Origin: Chloroflexota bacterium
Lineage (GTDB): Bacteria; Chloroflexota; Anaerolineae; J036; Brachytrichaceae
Direction: 5' to 3'
Length of the DNA stretch: 62,874 bases
Assembly (NCBI GenBank): GCA_030550095.1
Contig: JAUQQA010000011.1
Span: 1-62,874 of the forward strand
Both the position numbers and the translations under genes were made by a program. Positions 1-8,641 of the stretch are shown here, in pieces; positions within the stretch are counted from its first letter, which is position 1; each line of letters begins with the position of its first letter. The notes under the pieces are model-generated. The model saw only the letters and a list, made by a program, of their open reading frames with translations. It was not told the origin of the DNA and searched no databases.

Positions 1-13
1 CGCTCCGACTCGC

Positions 14-19
14 TACAAT
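14..19 (+). promoter_or_regulatory. -10 element of leaderless-type promoter (aldehyde dehydrogenase)
   Basis: TACAAT, followed by 9 nt and then the ATG at 29. No Shine-Dalgarno sequence fits in this space, so the transcript probably begins at or next to the start codon. Any -35 lies at or beyond the window edge. The same arrangement recurs at many other genes in this window. Confidence 0.6.
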
Positions 20-28
20 TCGCGCGCC

Positions 29-1537
29 ATGTATGCGATTCCCCATCGCGACAAGCTGAGCGCGAGCACAGTGCAGTTCTTGGAGCGACAACCTGGACGC
101 TTGTTCATCGCCGGGCAGTGGCAGCCTTCTGCTTCGGGCAAGACGTTGGTTAAAGACGACCCAGCCACGGGCAAGCCGTTCTACGAGGCGTTCATCGGCG
201 ATGCTGAAGACGTGGACCGCGCAGTGCGCCACGCGCGCGCGATCTTCGACGACCTGCACCATCCGTGGCGGCGCATGACGCCGTTGGAGCGCGAGCGCTT
301 GCTCCACGCGCTTGCCGACCGCATCGAAGCAGATAAGCAAACGCTAGCGGAGTTGATCACGCTGGAGAACGGCAAGCCGCTCAGCGCAGCGAGGGGCGAA
401 GTTACCTCGACGGTCAACATGTTTCGCTACTACGCTGGCTGGCCCACGAAGATCGAGGGCGATGTGAAGCCGGTCTCGATCCCCGATCGGCTGAACTACA
501 CGCTGCGCGAGCCGGTGGGCGTCGTGGGCGCGATCATCCCGTGGAACTTCCCGCTCAGCATGATCGCATGGAAACTCGCGCCAGCGCTCGCAGCAGGCAA
601 CGTGGTGATCCTCAAGCCCGCGGAGCAAACGCCCGTCACGGCGATCCGCTTTTGCGAGCTGGTTCAAGAAGCAGGCCTTCCTGCGGGCGTGGTGCAACTG
701 ATCAACGGCTATGGCGAAACGGCAGGCGCTGCGCTCACCGCGCACCCGGGCGTGGACAAGATCGCCTTCACTGGCAGCACCGAGGTTGGCAAGATCATCC
801 TGCGCGCCTCGGCGGGCAACGTGAAGCGCGTCTCGCTCGAGCTGGGTGGCAAAAGCCCACACATCATCTTCGATGACGCCGATCTTGCGCGCGCGATTCC
901 TACGGCGGCATACGCCATCTTCGGCAACGCGGGGCAAAGCTGCAATGCGGGGTCGCGCTTGTTTGTGCATCGGCGCGTGTACGAAGAAGTCGTGCAGGGG
1001 GTGGCGCAACGCGCGCGCTTGATCAAAGTCGGACCTGGCTTCGCGCCGGAGAGCGAAATGGGTCCGCTGGTCTCAGCGGAGCAATTCGAGCGCGTCACGC
1101 GCTACGTGCAGCGCGGGATCGAGCAAGGCGCGCGCGTGCGCGTCGGCGGTGAGCGCCCTGCCTATTTGCCCGAGGGCTATTTCCTCGCGCCGACCATCTT
1201 CGAGGCTGTGCACGACGACATGGACATCATGCGCGAGGAGATCTTCGGTCCAGTGCTCGGCGTGACGCCGTTCGAGTCTTTGGAAGAGGTCGCTGCGCGT
1301 GCGAACGATACGCAATACGGCTTGGCAGCGGGCATCTGGACGCGCGACATTAGCCGTGCGCACAGGCTCGCTGCCATGTTGCGCGCGGGCACGGTGTGGA
1401 TCAACTGCTACAGCCAGTTCGACCCCGCCTCGCCGTTCGGCGGCTACAAGCAAAGCGGTTTCGGGCGTGAGATGGGGCACGAAGTGCTCGAACACTACAC
1501 GGAAGTGAAGTCAGTTTGGGTGGGGTTGGCGTCATGA
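29..1537 (+). CDS. NAD(P)-dependent aldehyde dehydrogenase
   Basis: A 502-residue cytosolic aldehyde dehydrogenase that oxidises an aldehyde to its carboxylate with NAD(P)+. The general base Glu271 sits in VSLELGGKSP and the catalytic Cys305 in GNAGQSCNAG; the cofactor-binding stretch IIPWNFPLSM is also present. Full family length. The C-terminal FGGYKQSGFGREMG and HYTEVKSVWV motifs are typical of the betaine/phenylacetaldehyde dehydrogenase branch, but substrate cannot be assigned. The start is fixed by the TACAAT box 9 nt upstream. The stop overlaps the next gene (ATGA), suggesting translational coupling. Confidence 0.93.
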   Translation: MYAIPHRDKLSASTVQFLERQPGRLFIAGQWQPSASGKTLVKDDPATGKPFYEAFIGDAEDVDRAVRHARAIFDDLHHPWRRMTPLERERLLHALADRIEADKQTLAELITLENGKPLSAARGEVTSTVNMFRYYAGWPTKIEGDVKPVSIPDRLNYTLREPVGVVGAIIPWNFPLSMIAWKLAPALAAGNVVILKPAEQTPVTAIRFCELVQEAGLPAGVVQLINGYGETAGAALTAHPGVDKIAFTGSTEVGKIILRASAGNVKRVSLELGGKSPHIIFDDADLARAIPTAAYAIFGNAGQSCNAGSRLFVHRRVYEEVVQGVAQRARLIKVGPGFAPESEMGPLVSAEQFERVTRYVQRGIEQGARVRVGGERPAYLPEGYFLAPTIFEAVHDDMDIMREEIFGPVLGVTPFESLEEVAARANDTQYGLAAGIWTRDISRAHRLAAMLRAGTVWINCYSQFDPASPFGGYKQSGFGREMGHEVLEHYTEVKSVWVGLAS

Positions 1538-2865
1538 GCGACCGACCGATCTACGTTGTGGGGCACAAGAATCCCGACACCGACGCTGTCGCTTCGGCGA
1601 TCGGCTACGCCTGGCTGCTGCGCGAGCGCGATGGCGCCGATGCGATCGCCGCGCGCGCAGGGGCGATCAACCCGCAGACGCGCTTCGCGCTGGAGGAGTT
1701 CGGCGTGCCAGCGCCGTTGCTGCTTGAGGATGCCTCGCCGCGCTTCAAGTCCATCGCAAATCCCATTGAACCGCTCACGCCGGACACGCCGCTTTCGGCT
1801 GCATGGCAGCTCTCTGCGAAAACGCAGCGCGCTGCGCCCATCGTTGCCGAAGATGGCACGCCGATCGGTTTGGTGACGGGGCGCTCTGTGTTCGAGTTTC
1901 TCTCGCAGCGGCTCGACATGAGCTACGCGGTGTTTGCCAAACTGATCAACGTGCCGTGTGGCGAGGCGTGTGAGCGCGATGTGCCGCGCTTTCTCGCCAC
2001 CGATCGCATCAGCGATCACCGCGAGAGCGTTCTGCGCACGCAGCGCGATGACTTCTGGGTGGTGGACAACCAAGGCAAATACGTGGGAATTTGCACGCGC
2101 GCTGATATTTTGCACCCACCGCGCATGGCGCTGGTGTTGGTGGACCACAACGAACCTGCTCAATCCGTGAGCGGGCTGATGGAAGCCGATTTGCTCGAGG
2201 TGCTCGATCATCACCGCATCGGCGCGATCAACACCACGATCCCGATCAATTTCCACGTGGATGTGGTCGGCTCGTGCTCGACGCTGGTCAGCGAGCGCAT
2301 GCGCATCGCGCGCCTAACGCCGCCGCGCGAGGTGGCGGGGCTGTTGCTTTCGGGTATCCTCTCAGACACGCTCGTGTTCAAGTCGCCGACGACCACGCCG
2401 CGCGATCGAGGCAGCGCAGTGTGGCTCGCGTGGCATGCGTTTGGCGTGGACAACGCTGAGGAGGCGATCCAGCGCTATGGTGAAGCTTTGCTGCGCGCTG
2501 GCGCCGACGTGAGCAATCGCTCGGCGCAAGATATGGTGACGGCGGATTTCAAGGCGTTTGAGGCGAGTGGCGTCAAGTTCGGCATCGCCCAAGTGGAGGT
2601 GACCAGCTACAACGCGGTGCGCGATCGGTTGGACGAGATCCGCGAGGCGCTGCGTGCCTTGCAAGAGCAGCGCGGGCTGCATTTTGCCGCGCTGATGATC
2701 ACCGACATCGTGCAGAACAACAGCCTGCTCGTGTGTGTGGGCGAGACGCGCTATTTGGAGGGGCTGCCCTTCTCGCGCAAAGGAGAAGGTGTGTGGGATA
2801 TGCCTGGCGTCGTCTCGCGCAAGAAACAGTTGCTGCCCACCTTGCTGAGCATGTTGCAAGGATGA
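1534..2865 (+). CDS. ppaC: Manganese-dependent inorganic pyrophosphatase with CBS pair (family II)
   Basis: Hydrolyses pyrophosphate to phosphate, pulling biosynthetic reactions forward. The 443-residue protein begins with the DHH-family motif GHKNPDTDAVASAIGYA. Two CBS modules follow (about residues 65-195), then LDHHRIG, and the C-terminal DHHA2 signature SRKKQLLPTL. The CBS pair is typical of adenine-nucleotide-regulated family II enzymes; I see no DRTGG insert. The ATG at 1534 overlaps the upstream stop (ATGA) and is preferred over an upstream in-frame TTG because the protein then begins directly at the conserved domain. Confidence 0.92.
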   Translation: MSDRPIYVVGHKNPDTDAVASAIGYAWLLRERDGADAIAARAGAINPQTRFALEEFGVPAPLLLEDASPRFKSIANPIEPLTPDTPLSAAWQLSAKTQRAAPIVAEDGTPIGLVTGRSVFEFLSQRLDMSYAVFAKLINVPCGEACERDVPRFLATDRISDHRESVLRTQRDDFWVVDNQGKYVGICTRADILHPPRMALVLVDHNEPAQSVSGLMEADLLEVLDHHRIGAINTTIPINFHVDVVGSCSTLVSERMRIARLTPPREVAGLLLSGILSDTLVFKSPTTTPRDRGSAVWLAWHAFGVDNAEEAIQRYGEALLRAGADVSNRSAQDMVTADFKAFEASGVKFGIAQVEVTSYNAVRDRLDEIREALRALQEQRGLHFAALMITDIVQNNSLLVCVGETRYLEGLPFSRKGEGVWDMPGVVSRKKQLLPTLLSMLQG

Positions 2866-2901
2866 GCGCTTTCCTTTTGGTGTGCCTGCGGGGGGAGTAG
2901 C

Positions 2902-4431
2902 GTGGTGACTTTTGCGGCGAAAGCAGAAAGCAATACGCGCGCGTGGGCGCTGATGCTGAGCGCGCTCAGCGTGTTGATCTTCGCAGCGCAAGTGGCGCTG
3001 TTCTGGCCCTTCACCATTGACGATGCCTTCATCACCTTTCGATACATCCGCCAATTCGTGGCAGGCAACGGTTTGGTGTTTAACATCGGCGAGCGCGTGG
3101 AGGGCTACTCGAACTTCTTGTGGCTGATGTTGCTCGCGCCGTTTCACGCGCTGGGGGCTGATCTCGTGCTCACAGCGAAGGTGTTCGGCGTGCTGCTGGC
3201 GTTGATCACGCTTTGGCTCACAGTGCAGCTTGCGACGCCGACAGGGTACGGCTGGGTGGCGGGCTTGCTCTTGGCGGCAACCGCGCCGTTCGCGATCTGG
3301 GCTGTAGGCGGGCTGGAGACGATGTTGTTCGCCTGTCTGTTCGCAGCGTCGGCGCTCGCCTTCGTGCGCGAGGAGGAGACGGGACGCGGCGTCGTCTCCG
3401 GCATTTTGTTTGCGCTGCTGGCGCTCACGCGCCCTGAGGGGCTTTTGTTTGGCGTGCTTGCGGCTGGGTTTCGCGCCGTGCGGCTCTGGCATGCGCGCCA
3501 AAGTCCAGCCTCACGCGATTGGCTGCGGCTTGCGCTCTGGATCGTGCCGCCGCTCGTTCATTTCATCTGGCGCCTAAGCTACTATGGCTATCCGTTGCCT
3601 AACACGGTGTATGCCAAATCGTTGGGGTTGCATCCACGCGCGTTCATCGAGGGCGCGTATTACCTCTACACGAGCGCGCTGGCGATCGGTGGTGTGTTGC
3701 CCTTGGTGCTCGGCGGGTTTGTTGCAGCGTTTCAAGCACAAGCCCAGGCGCTGCGATATCGTTACCTTCTCGCTGCCGTGTTAGCTTACGCAGCGTTCAC
3801 CTTGGTCGGCGGTGGAGATTGGATGCCGGGACAGCGCTTTTTGGTGCATGTGTTGCCAGCGGTGGCGGTGCTAGCAAGTGTTGGTCTGGAGTGGATCGCG
3901 CGGCAACTGAGCGCCAAGCTGCAACCCTTTGCGCTTGCTGTGCTGGTGGGCGTGCAACTTCTCTTTCTGCTCGTGAGTAGCGCCGATCAGTTTCTGGTGC
4001 GCCGCGTGGTGCAAAACAACGTGGACTACTTCAGCGATCAGCTTTTGAAATACGTCGTCTCAAACCTGAAGTCAGGGGAGAGCATCGCCGTCAACGATGC
4101 AGGCTTGATCAGCTACCTATTGCCTCTCGACGTACGCGTGATTGACATGTTCGGCTTAGCAGATGCGCACATCGCACATCTCAAGCCACGTTTGCCAAGC
4201 GGGTTATTCGGTTGGGGCGATGCCTTCGGAAAATGGGATAGCGACTATGTGCTTGCGCAGAAGCCCAAACTCATTCAGCTCACGCTTTATCCAGCACCAG
4301 ACGGCGTTGGATTTGTAAGCCCTCACACGTCCAATCGGGAATTGATGGAGCATCCTCAATTTCTCCAGCACTATCGCCCTGTGAGTGAGACCTTGCCTCT
4401 TCGTGCGCTCTACCGACGCCTTGAGGATTGA
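2902..4431 (+). CDS. Polytopic membrane glycosyltransferase-like protein (GT39/PMT-like)
   Basis: A 509-residue integral membrane protein with about 9-11 hydrophobic segments. Near the N-terminus is the loop [16 protein letters not shown] followed by GYSNFLWL, a pattern common in bacterial lipid-linked-sugar glycosyltransferases of the ArnT/PMT superfamily, where the acidic pair is catalytic. The C-terminal third is a soluble extracytoplasmic portion. The start is a GTG at 2902 with a G-rich ribosome-binding site (ggggggag) just before it. The next gene begins 3 nt after the stop. Sugar and acceptor are unknown. Confidence 0.72.
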   Translation: MVTFAAKAESNTRAWALMLSALSVLIFAAQVALFWPFTIDDAFITFRYIRQFVAGNGLVFNIGERVEGYSNFLWLMLLAPFHALGADLVLTAKVFGVLLALITLWLTVQLATPTGYGWVAGLLLAATAPFAIWAVGGLETMLFACLFAASALAFVREEETGRGVVSGILFALLALTRPEGLLFGVLAAGFRAVRLWHARQSPASRDWLRLALWIVPPLVHFIWRLSYYGYPLPNTVYAKSLGLHPRAFIEGAYYLYTSALAIGGVLPLVLGGFVAAFQAQAQALRYRYLLAAVLAYAAFTLVGGGDWMPGQRFLVHVLPAVAVLASVGLEWIARQLSAKLQPFALAVLVGVQLLFLLVSSADQFLVRRVVQNNVDYFSDQLLKYVVSNLKSGESIAVNDAGLISYLLPLDVRVIDMFGLADAHIAHLKPRLPSGLFGWGDAFGKWDSDYVLAQKPKLIQLTLYPAPDGVGFVSPHTSNRELMEHPQFLQHYRPVSETLPLRALYRRLED

Positions 4432-4434
4432 CCC

Positions 4435-4857
4435 ATGAAAACCTATCGCAAGGAACTCTGGCTCAACATCCCCAAACGGCGCGCCTTTGTGAACATCACG
4501 CCGCAGGTTGAGCAAGCCGTGCGCGAGAGCGGCGTGCGCGAGGGGCTTTGCCTGGTGAACAGCATGCACATCACCGCTTCGGTGTTCATCAACGACGACG
4601 AGCGCGGCTTGCATGAGGACTTTGAGCGCTGGCTTGAGGAACTCGCGCCCTACGTCCCGGGCACCAGCCGCTACCATCACAACCGCACGGGTGAGGACAA
4701 TGCCGATGCGCATCTCAAGCGCCAGATCATGGGGCGCGAGGTCGTCGTGGCGATCACCGACGGCAAGCTCGACTTTGGTCCTTGGGAGCAGATCTTCTAT
4801 GGCGAATTCGACGGCATGCGCCCCAAGCGCGTGCTGATCAAAATCATTGGCGAGTAG
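4435..4857 (+). CDS. YjbQ/UPF0047 family protein
   Basis: A 140-residue protein matching the secondary thiamine-phosphate synthase (YjbQ, UPF0047) family over its whole length. Family hallmarks visible are the core [37 protein letters not shown], and the C-terminal [15 protein letters not shown]. Family members form compact trimers; weak thiamine-phosphate synthase activity has been reported for some, but the physiological role is unsettled. It lies 3 nt after the membrane glycosyltransferase, so they are probably cotranscribed, although no functional link is obvious. Confidence 0.88.
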   Translation: MKTYRKELWLNIPKRRAFVNITPQVEQAVRESGVREGLCLVNSMHITASVFINDDERGLHEDFERWLEELAPYVPGTSRYHHNRTGEDNADAHLKRQIMGREVVVAITDGKLDFGPWEQIFYGEFDGMRPKRVLIKIIGE

Positions 4858-4882
4858 TGGTTGGCTTTGTGCGCCTCTGCGC

Positions 4883-4888
4883 TACACT
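4883..4888 (+). promoter_or_regulatory. -10 element of leaderless-type promoter (PLP enzyme)
   Basis: TACACT followed by 10 nt and the ATG at 4899, in the 41-base gap after the YjbQ gene. It indicates a separate transcription unit and decides the start of the downstream enzyme. Confidence 0.5.
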
Positions 4889-4898
4889 GAAAGACGCC

Positions 4899-6290
4899 AT
4901 GACTTTGCTCCCCACCTTTGACGAGATGCTTCATCCGCAGCGGGTGAGCGCTGAATTGCGCGCGCGCGCTGAGCGCGCCCGCGTTGAGGATCCGCTCGAC
5001 CCCATCAACTTGTTCAACATCCACTGGCGCAAGCCGGGCAGCGACGCGATCAACTACTTCGTCATGCCCCATGAGATCACCGGCGTCGAGGCGGAGATCG
5101 TCGTGTTGGTCGCCAAGGACTTTCCCACCGGCAGCCACAAAGTGGGCCCGGCTTACTCGGTGTTGGTGGAGAAGTTGGTGAAGGGCGAGATCGAACCCGG
5201 CAAGCACACGTTGGTCTTTCCGAGCACAGGCAACTATGGTATCGGCGGCGCGTGGGTGGGACCGCGCCTCGGCTTCAAGAGCATGGTGATCTTGCCCGAG
5301 GGCATGAGCCGCGAGCGCTTTGAGCGCATTGCCAGCTATGGCGCGACCTACATCAAGACCTACGGCAGCGAGAGCAACGTCAAGGAGATTTACGACGAGT
5401 GTAAGCGGCTCGTGCAAGAGCGCCCAGACGAAGTGCGCATCCTCAACCAGTTCAGCGAGATGGGCAACTACCGTTTCCATTACTACGTCACGGGCAACAC
5501 CGTCGTTGAGCTGGAGCGCGAGCTGAGCGCTAAGCTCGGCACGCGCGGCATCGCCGCGTTTTGCAGCGCGATGGGGAGCGCAGGCACTATTGCCGCGGGT
5601 GATCGCCTGAAGCAGGTCTTCCCAGAGTGCAAGATCATCGGCTTAGAGCCGGTGCAGTGCTCCACGCTCTACAACAACGGCTACGGCAGCCATGAGATCC
5701 AAGGCATCGGCGACAAACACGTGACGTGGATTCACCACGTGACGAACATGGACGGCCTCGCCTGCATTGACGACATGGAGTGCTTAAAGATCACCCAAGT
5801 GTTCACCGACCCCGTGGGCACGGAGACGCTGATCAAGCACTTCGGCGTCAAGCCGGAAGATGCGGAGCAGATCGCAAACATCTTCGGCATCAGCGGCGTG
5901 TGCAACCTGATCGGCGCGATCAAGACCGCAAAGCACTTCGGCTTCACCGATCGCGAGGTGATCGTCACCGTCGCCACCGACAACAACGACCGCTATCGCT
6001 CCGTCATGCAGTGGATGACCGAGCGCTACGGTCCGCTCACTGAGGCAGAGGCGATGTGCCGCGTGCGGAGCATCTTGCATCACCAGAAAACCGATTGGTA
6101 TCAAGACGGCACGCCTGAAAATCGCCGCCGCTGGCACAACTTGAAGTACTACACGTGGGTGGAGCAGCAGGGCAAAACGGTGGAAGAGCTTAATGCCCAG
6201 CTTGACCCCGAGTGGTGGCACGCTGAGCAGGCGAAGGTGCACGAGATCAACGAGCGCATTGCGGCCCTGCGCGAGAAAGTTGCGTCATGA
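4899..6290 (+). CDS. PLP-dependent enzyme of the cysteine synthase/cystathionine beta-synthase fold
   Basis: A 463-residue fold-type II PLP enzyme. Lys81 in PTGSHKVGPAY is the expected Schiff-base lysine; PSTGNYGIGG is the substrate/phosphate loop and CSAMGSAGTIAAGDRL the glycine-rich cofactor loop. The protein is longer than O-acetylserine sulfhydrylase (about 310 residues), with a long C-terminal extension that is not a CBS pair. It could act as a lyase or synthase on an amino acid; substrate is unknown. The start at 4899 follows the TACACT box; an in-frame upstream extension overlaps yjbQ and is rejected. It overlaps the next gene by ATGA. Confidence 0.82.
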   Translation: MTLLPTFDEMLHPQRVSAELRARAERARVEDPLDPINLFNIHWRKPGSDAINYFVMPHEITGVEAEIVVLVAKDFPTGSHKVGPAYSVLVEKLVKGEIEPGKHTLVFPSTGNYGIGGAWVGPRLGFKSMVILPEGMSRERFERIASYGATYIKTYGSESNVKEIYDECKRLVQERPDEVRILNQFSEMGNYRFHYYVTGNTVVELERELSAKLGTRGIAAFCSAMGSAGTIAAGDRLKQVFPECKIIGLEPVQCSTLYNNGYGSHEIQGIGDKHVTWIHHVTNMDGLACIDDMECLKITQVFTDPVGTETLIKHFGVKPEDAEQIANIFGISGVCNLIGAIKTAKHFGFTDREVIVTVATDNNDRYRSVMQWMTERYGPLTEAEAMCRVRSILHHQKTDWYQDGTPENRRRWHNLKYYTWVEQQGKTVEELNAQLDPEWWHAEQAKVHEINERIAALREKVAS

Positions 6291-6745
6291 TCCCGCCAGA
6301 GGCTCGCGTGCTGGTGTGCGTGATCAACCGCCCGCGCGATCTCGAGATCGCGCGTTGGGATCACTGGTACCGCGTGCCCGTGAAACACGCGCCGAGGGAG
6401 TATTTGCCGGAGATCCTCGCGTTCTATCTCACTGCCGCGTTTGAGGATGAGAAGTGGGCGATCCACGAGTACGCGCACGTGCGCGGTCATGAGCTGGTTC
6501 GGCGCATTGACCTTTTGCCCGATGAACCCGATCATCCGCGCGCGCAGGAGCTGTACTACAAGTTCCAGCTTGGGCCCCTGCAACGGCTGCCGCGCCCGAT
6601 CCCCGCGCTGCGTTGGCGGCGCATCACCTTCATCCAAACCACGGGCGATCGCTTAATGCACGCGCTGGAGATCGGGGATCTCGTCGAGCGTCCAAGCGCG
6701 CGCTTCGTCACGCTGATGGATGGCGAAGCAAGTTGGGAGGAGTGA
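6287..6745 (+). CDS. Conserved-looking hypothetical protein, translationally coupled to the PLP enzyme
   Basis: A 152-residue soluble protein that I do not recognise. The ATG overlaps the stop of the upstream PLP enzyme (ATGA), so the two are very likely coexpressed. It is rich in Arg, Pro and aromatic residues, with a central HEYAHVRGHELVRR stretch and a DEPDHPRAQELYYKF segment. There is no signal peptide or membrane segment. It ends 8 nt before the convergent polX gene. Codon use resembles the neighbours, so it is a genuine gene of unknown function. Confidence 0.7.
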   Translation: MIPPEARVLVCVINRPRDLEIARWDHWYRVPVKHAPREYLPEILAFYLTAAFEDEKWAIHEYAHVRGHELVRRIDLLPDEPDHPRAQELYYKFQLGPLQRLPRPIPALRWRRITFIQTTGDRLMHALEIGDLVERPSARFVTLMDGEASWEE

Positions 6746-6753
6746 GTCCCCTC

Positions 6754-8508
6754 TCATCCTCGCCGCGCCCAGGCGAGCAAGCGCTCGAGCGGCCAAGTGT
6801 TGATCACGCGGGCGGGCGTGAGCCAAGCGCGGCGCGCGGTGAGCACGCCGTAGATGCGGTTGTGTAGCCCTGCAGGCGTGTGCGCGTCGGTGCTGATGCT
6901 GAAGACGCAGCCGAGTTCCGCCGCGCGGCGCGCGAGCGTGTCGCTCAGGTCGAGCCGCGCCGGGTCGGCGTTGATCTCCAGCGCGATGTTGCGCTCGCGC
7001 GCTGTGCGAAACACGGCTTCCCAGTCGTAGTCCGCGCCGTCGCGCTCGTTGATCAGGCGCCCTGCAGGATGTCCTACGATGTGCACGTGGGGATGTTGCA
7101 TGGCGCGCAGCAAGCGCGCGGTGATCACCTCGCGTGGTTGGTTCAGCGCGGTGTGCACCGAGATCTGCACCAGGTCAAGTGTTGCGAGCACGTCATCGGG
7201 TAAGTCGAGCGTTCCGTCGCTGCGCACTTCTACTTCGGCGCCGTGGAGCACGCGGAACGCGATCCCCTCAGCGGCAAGTTGCTCGTTCACGGCGTCAATA
7301 GCTTTGCGCTGCTCGCGCAGTCGTGCCGCGTCTAAACCATGGGCGACGGCAAGCCCGACGGTGTGATCGGTGATCAGGATGTATTCGTAGCCGAGCGCGA
7401 TGGCCGTGCGCGCCATGGTCATGATGTCCGCAGCGCCGTCGCTCCAGTTGGTGTGCATCTGCAAGTCGCCGCGCAGGTCGTTCACCGTGATCAGCTCTGG
7501 CATGAGCACGTGACCTGCGCCGAGCGCCTGGGCGTGCTCGATCTCGCCGCGATCTTCGCGCAGCTCGGGCGGAATGTAGGCTAAGCCGAGGCGTGCGTAG
7601 AGCGCCGCTTCGTCGGCGAAGCGTTCCTCTTTGCCATCGGCTTGGCGCGTGAGCGCGTACTCGTTCAGCGAGTAACCGGCGCGCTGCGCCAGCTCGCGGA
7701 TGCGGATGTTGTGCTGTTGGCTACCAGTGAAGTATTGCAGCGCTGTGCCCCACACGTCTGGCACAACGGCGCGCACGTCCACCTGCAAACCGTTCTCGAA
7801 GCGCGCGCTGCTTTTGGTCTCGCCGCTGGCGAGCACTTGCGCGATGCCCGGCTGCTGCAAGAAAGCTTGCATCACGGGCGCGGGATCGCGCGTGGCGACC
7901 AGGATGTCCACGTCGCCGATGGTCTCTTTGCCTCTGCGCAGCGAGCCTGCGTACGCGGCGCGCTGCACGCCTGGCACCGCGCGCAACGTCGTGACGAGCG
8001 CCTCGGCGAAGGGCAACACGTCGCCGAGACGAAAGCGCCCGCTTGCGCGCTGTTTAAGCGCCTCGATCCCTGCCAAAATGGTTTGCTCCGCTTTCTCGCC
8101 CATGCGCGGCAACGCGCGCAATTTGCCGGCGCGTGCTGCGGCTTCGAGCGCCTCGAGGCTGTCAATGCCGAGCGATTCCCAAAACAACTTGGCGCGTTTG
8201 GGTCCAACGCCCGGCACGCGCAGCATCGCAACCACACCATCGGGCACTTCGCGCTTGAGGCGCTCGTAGAACGCGAGTCGCCCCGTGCGCATCAGCTCAT
8301 CAATCTTTTTGGCGATCTCCTTGCCGATGCCGGCGACCTGCTCTAGCTGTCCTGCCGCCCAGATGTCCGCGATGGGCTGCCCAAGCGCGGCGATGTTTTC
8401 GGCAGCGGTGCGGTAAGCGCGCACCTTGAACACCAGCTCGCCTTGGATTTCGAGCCGATCGGCGATGTCGTTAAAGATCGTGGCGAGTTGTTGGTTGGAG
8501 AGCGTCAT
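6754..8508 (-). CDS. polX: DNA polymerase X family protein with PHP domain (PolX)
   Basis: A 584-residue family X DNA polymerase with an associated PHP 3'-5' exonuclease, used in gap filling and repair. The N-terminal lyase-like region carries helix-hairpin-helix motifs (VAGIGKEIAKKI and RVPGVGPKRAK). The nucleotidyltransferase motif GSLRRGKETIGDVDILVA follows. The C-terminal PHP domain has DLQMHTNWSDG, ITDHT and HIVGHPAGR metal-binding motifs. Length matches bacterial PolX. The start at MTLSNQQLATIF gives the usual family N-terminus. The gene stands alone and converges with the unknown gene at 6287. Confidence 0.93.
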   Translation of the reverse strand: MTLSNQQLATIFNDIADRLEIQGELVFKVRAYRTAAENIAALGQPIADIWAAGQLEQVAGIGKEIAKKIDELMRTGRLAFYERLKREVPDGVVAMLRVPGVGPKRAKLFWESLGIDSLEALEAAARAGKLRALPRMGEKAEQTILAGIEALKQRASGRFRLGDVLPFAEALVTTLRAVPGVQRAAYAGSLRRGKETIGDVDILVATRDPAPVMQAFLQQPGIAQVLASGETKSSARFENGLQVDVRAVVPDVWGTALQYFTGSQQHNIRIRELAQRAGYSLNEYALTRQADGKEERFADEAALYARLGLAYIPPELREDRGEIEHAQALGAGHVLMPELITVNDLRGDLQMHTNWSDGAADIMTMARTAIALGYEYILITDHTVGLAVAHGLDAARLREQRKAIDAVNEQLAAEGIAFRVLHGAEVEVRSDGTLDLPDDVLATLDLVQISVHTALNQPREVITARLLRAMQHPHVHIVGHPAGRLINERDGADYDWEAVFRTARERNIALEINADPARLDLSDTLARRAAELGCVFSISTDAHTPAGLHNRIYGVLTARRAWLTPARVINTWPLERLLAWARRG

Positions 8509-8628
8509 ACCACCCGAAGCGCGCGGCAAAGGCGGAGACAATGAAGCTGCGCATGTCAATCATACAAGCTGCGCCGAACAGCGCACGCGGTCGAAAGCGT
8601 TGTGACCTGCCGTGAGAAGGCAGCGCGA

Positions 8629-8634
8629 TACAAT
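8629..8634 (+). promoter_or_regulatory. -10 element of leaderless-type promoter (caspase operon)
   Basis: TACAAT with 7 nt to the ATG at 8642, the spacing expected if transcription starts at the A of ATG. It excludes the upstream in-frame GTG at 8612, which would precede the -10 element. No good -35 is visible at 17 nt. Confidence 0.65.
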
Positions 8635-8641
8635 CCCCGCT

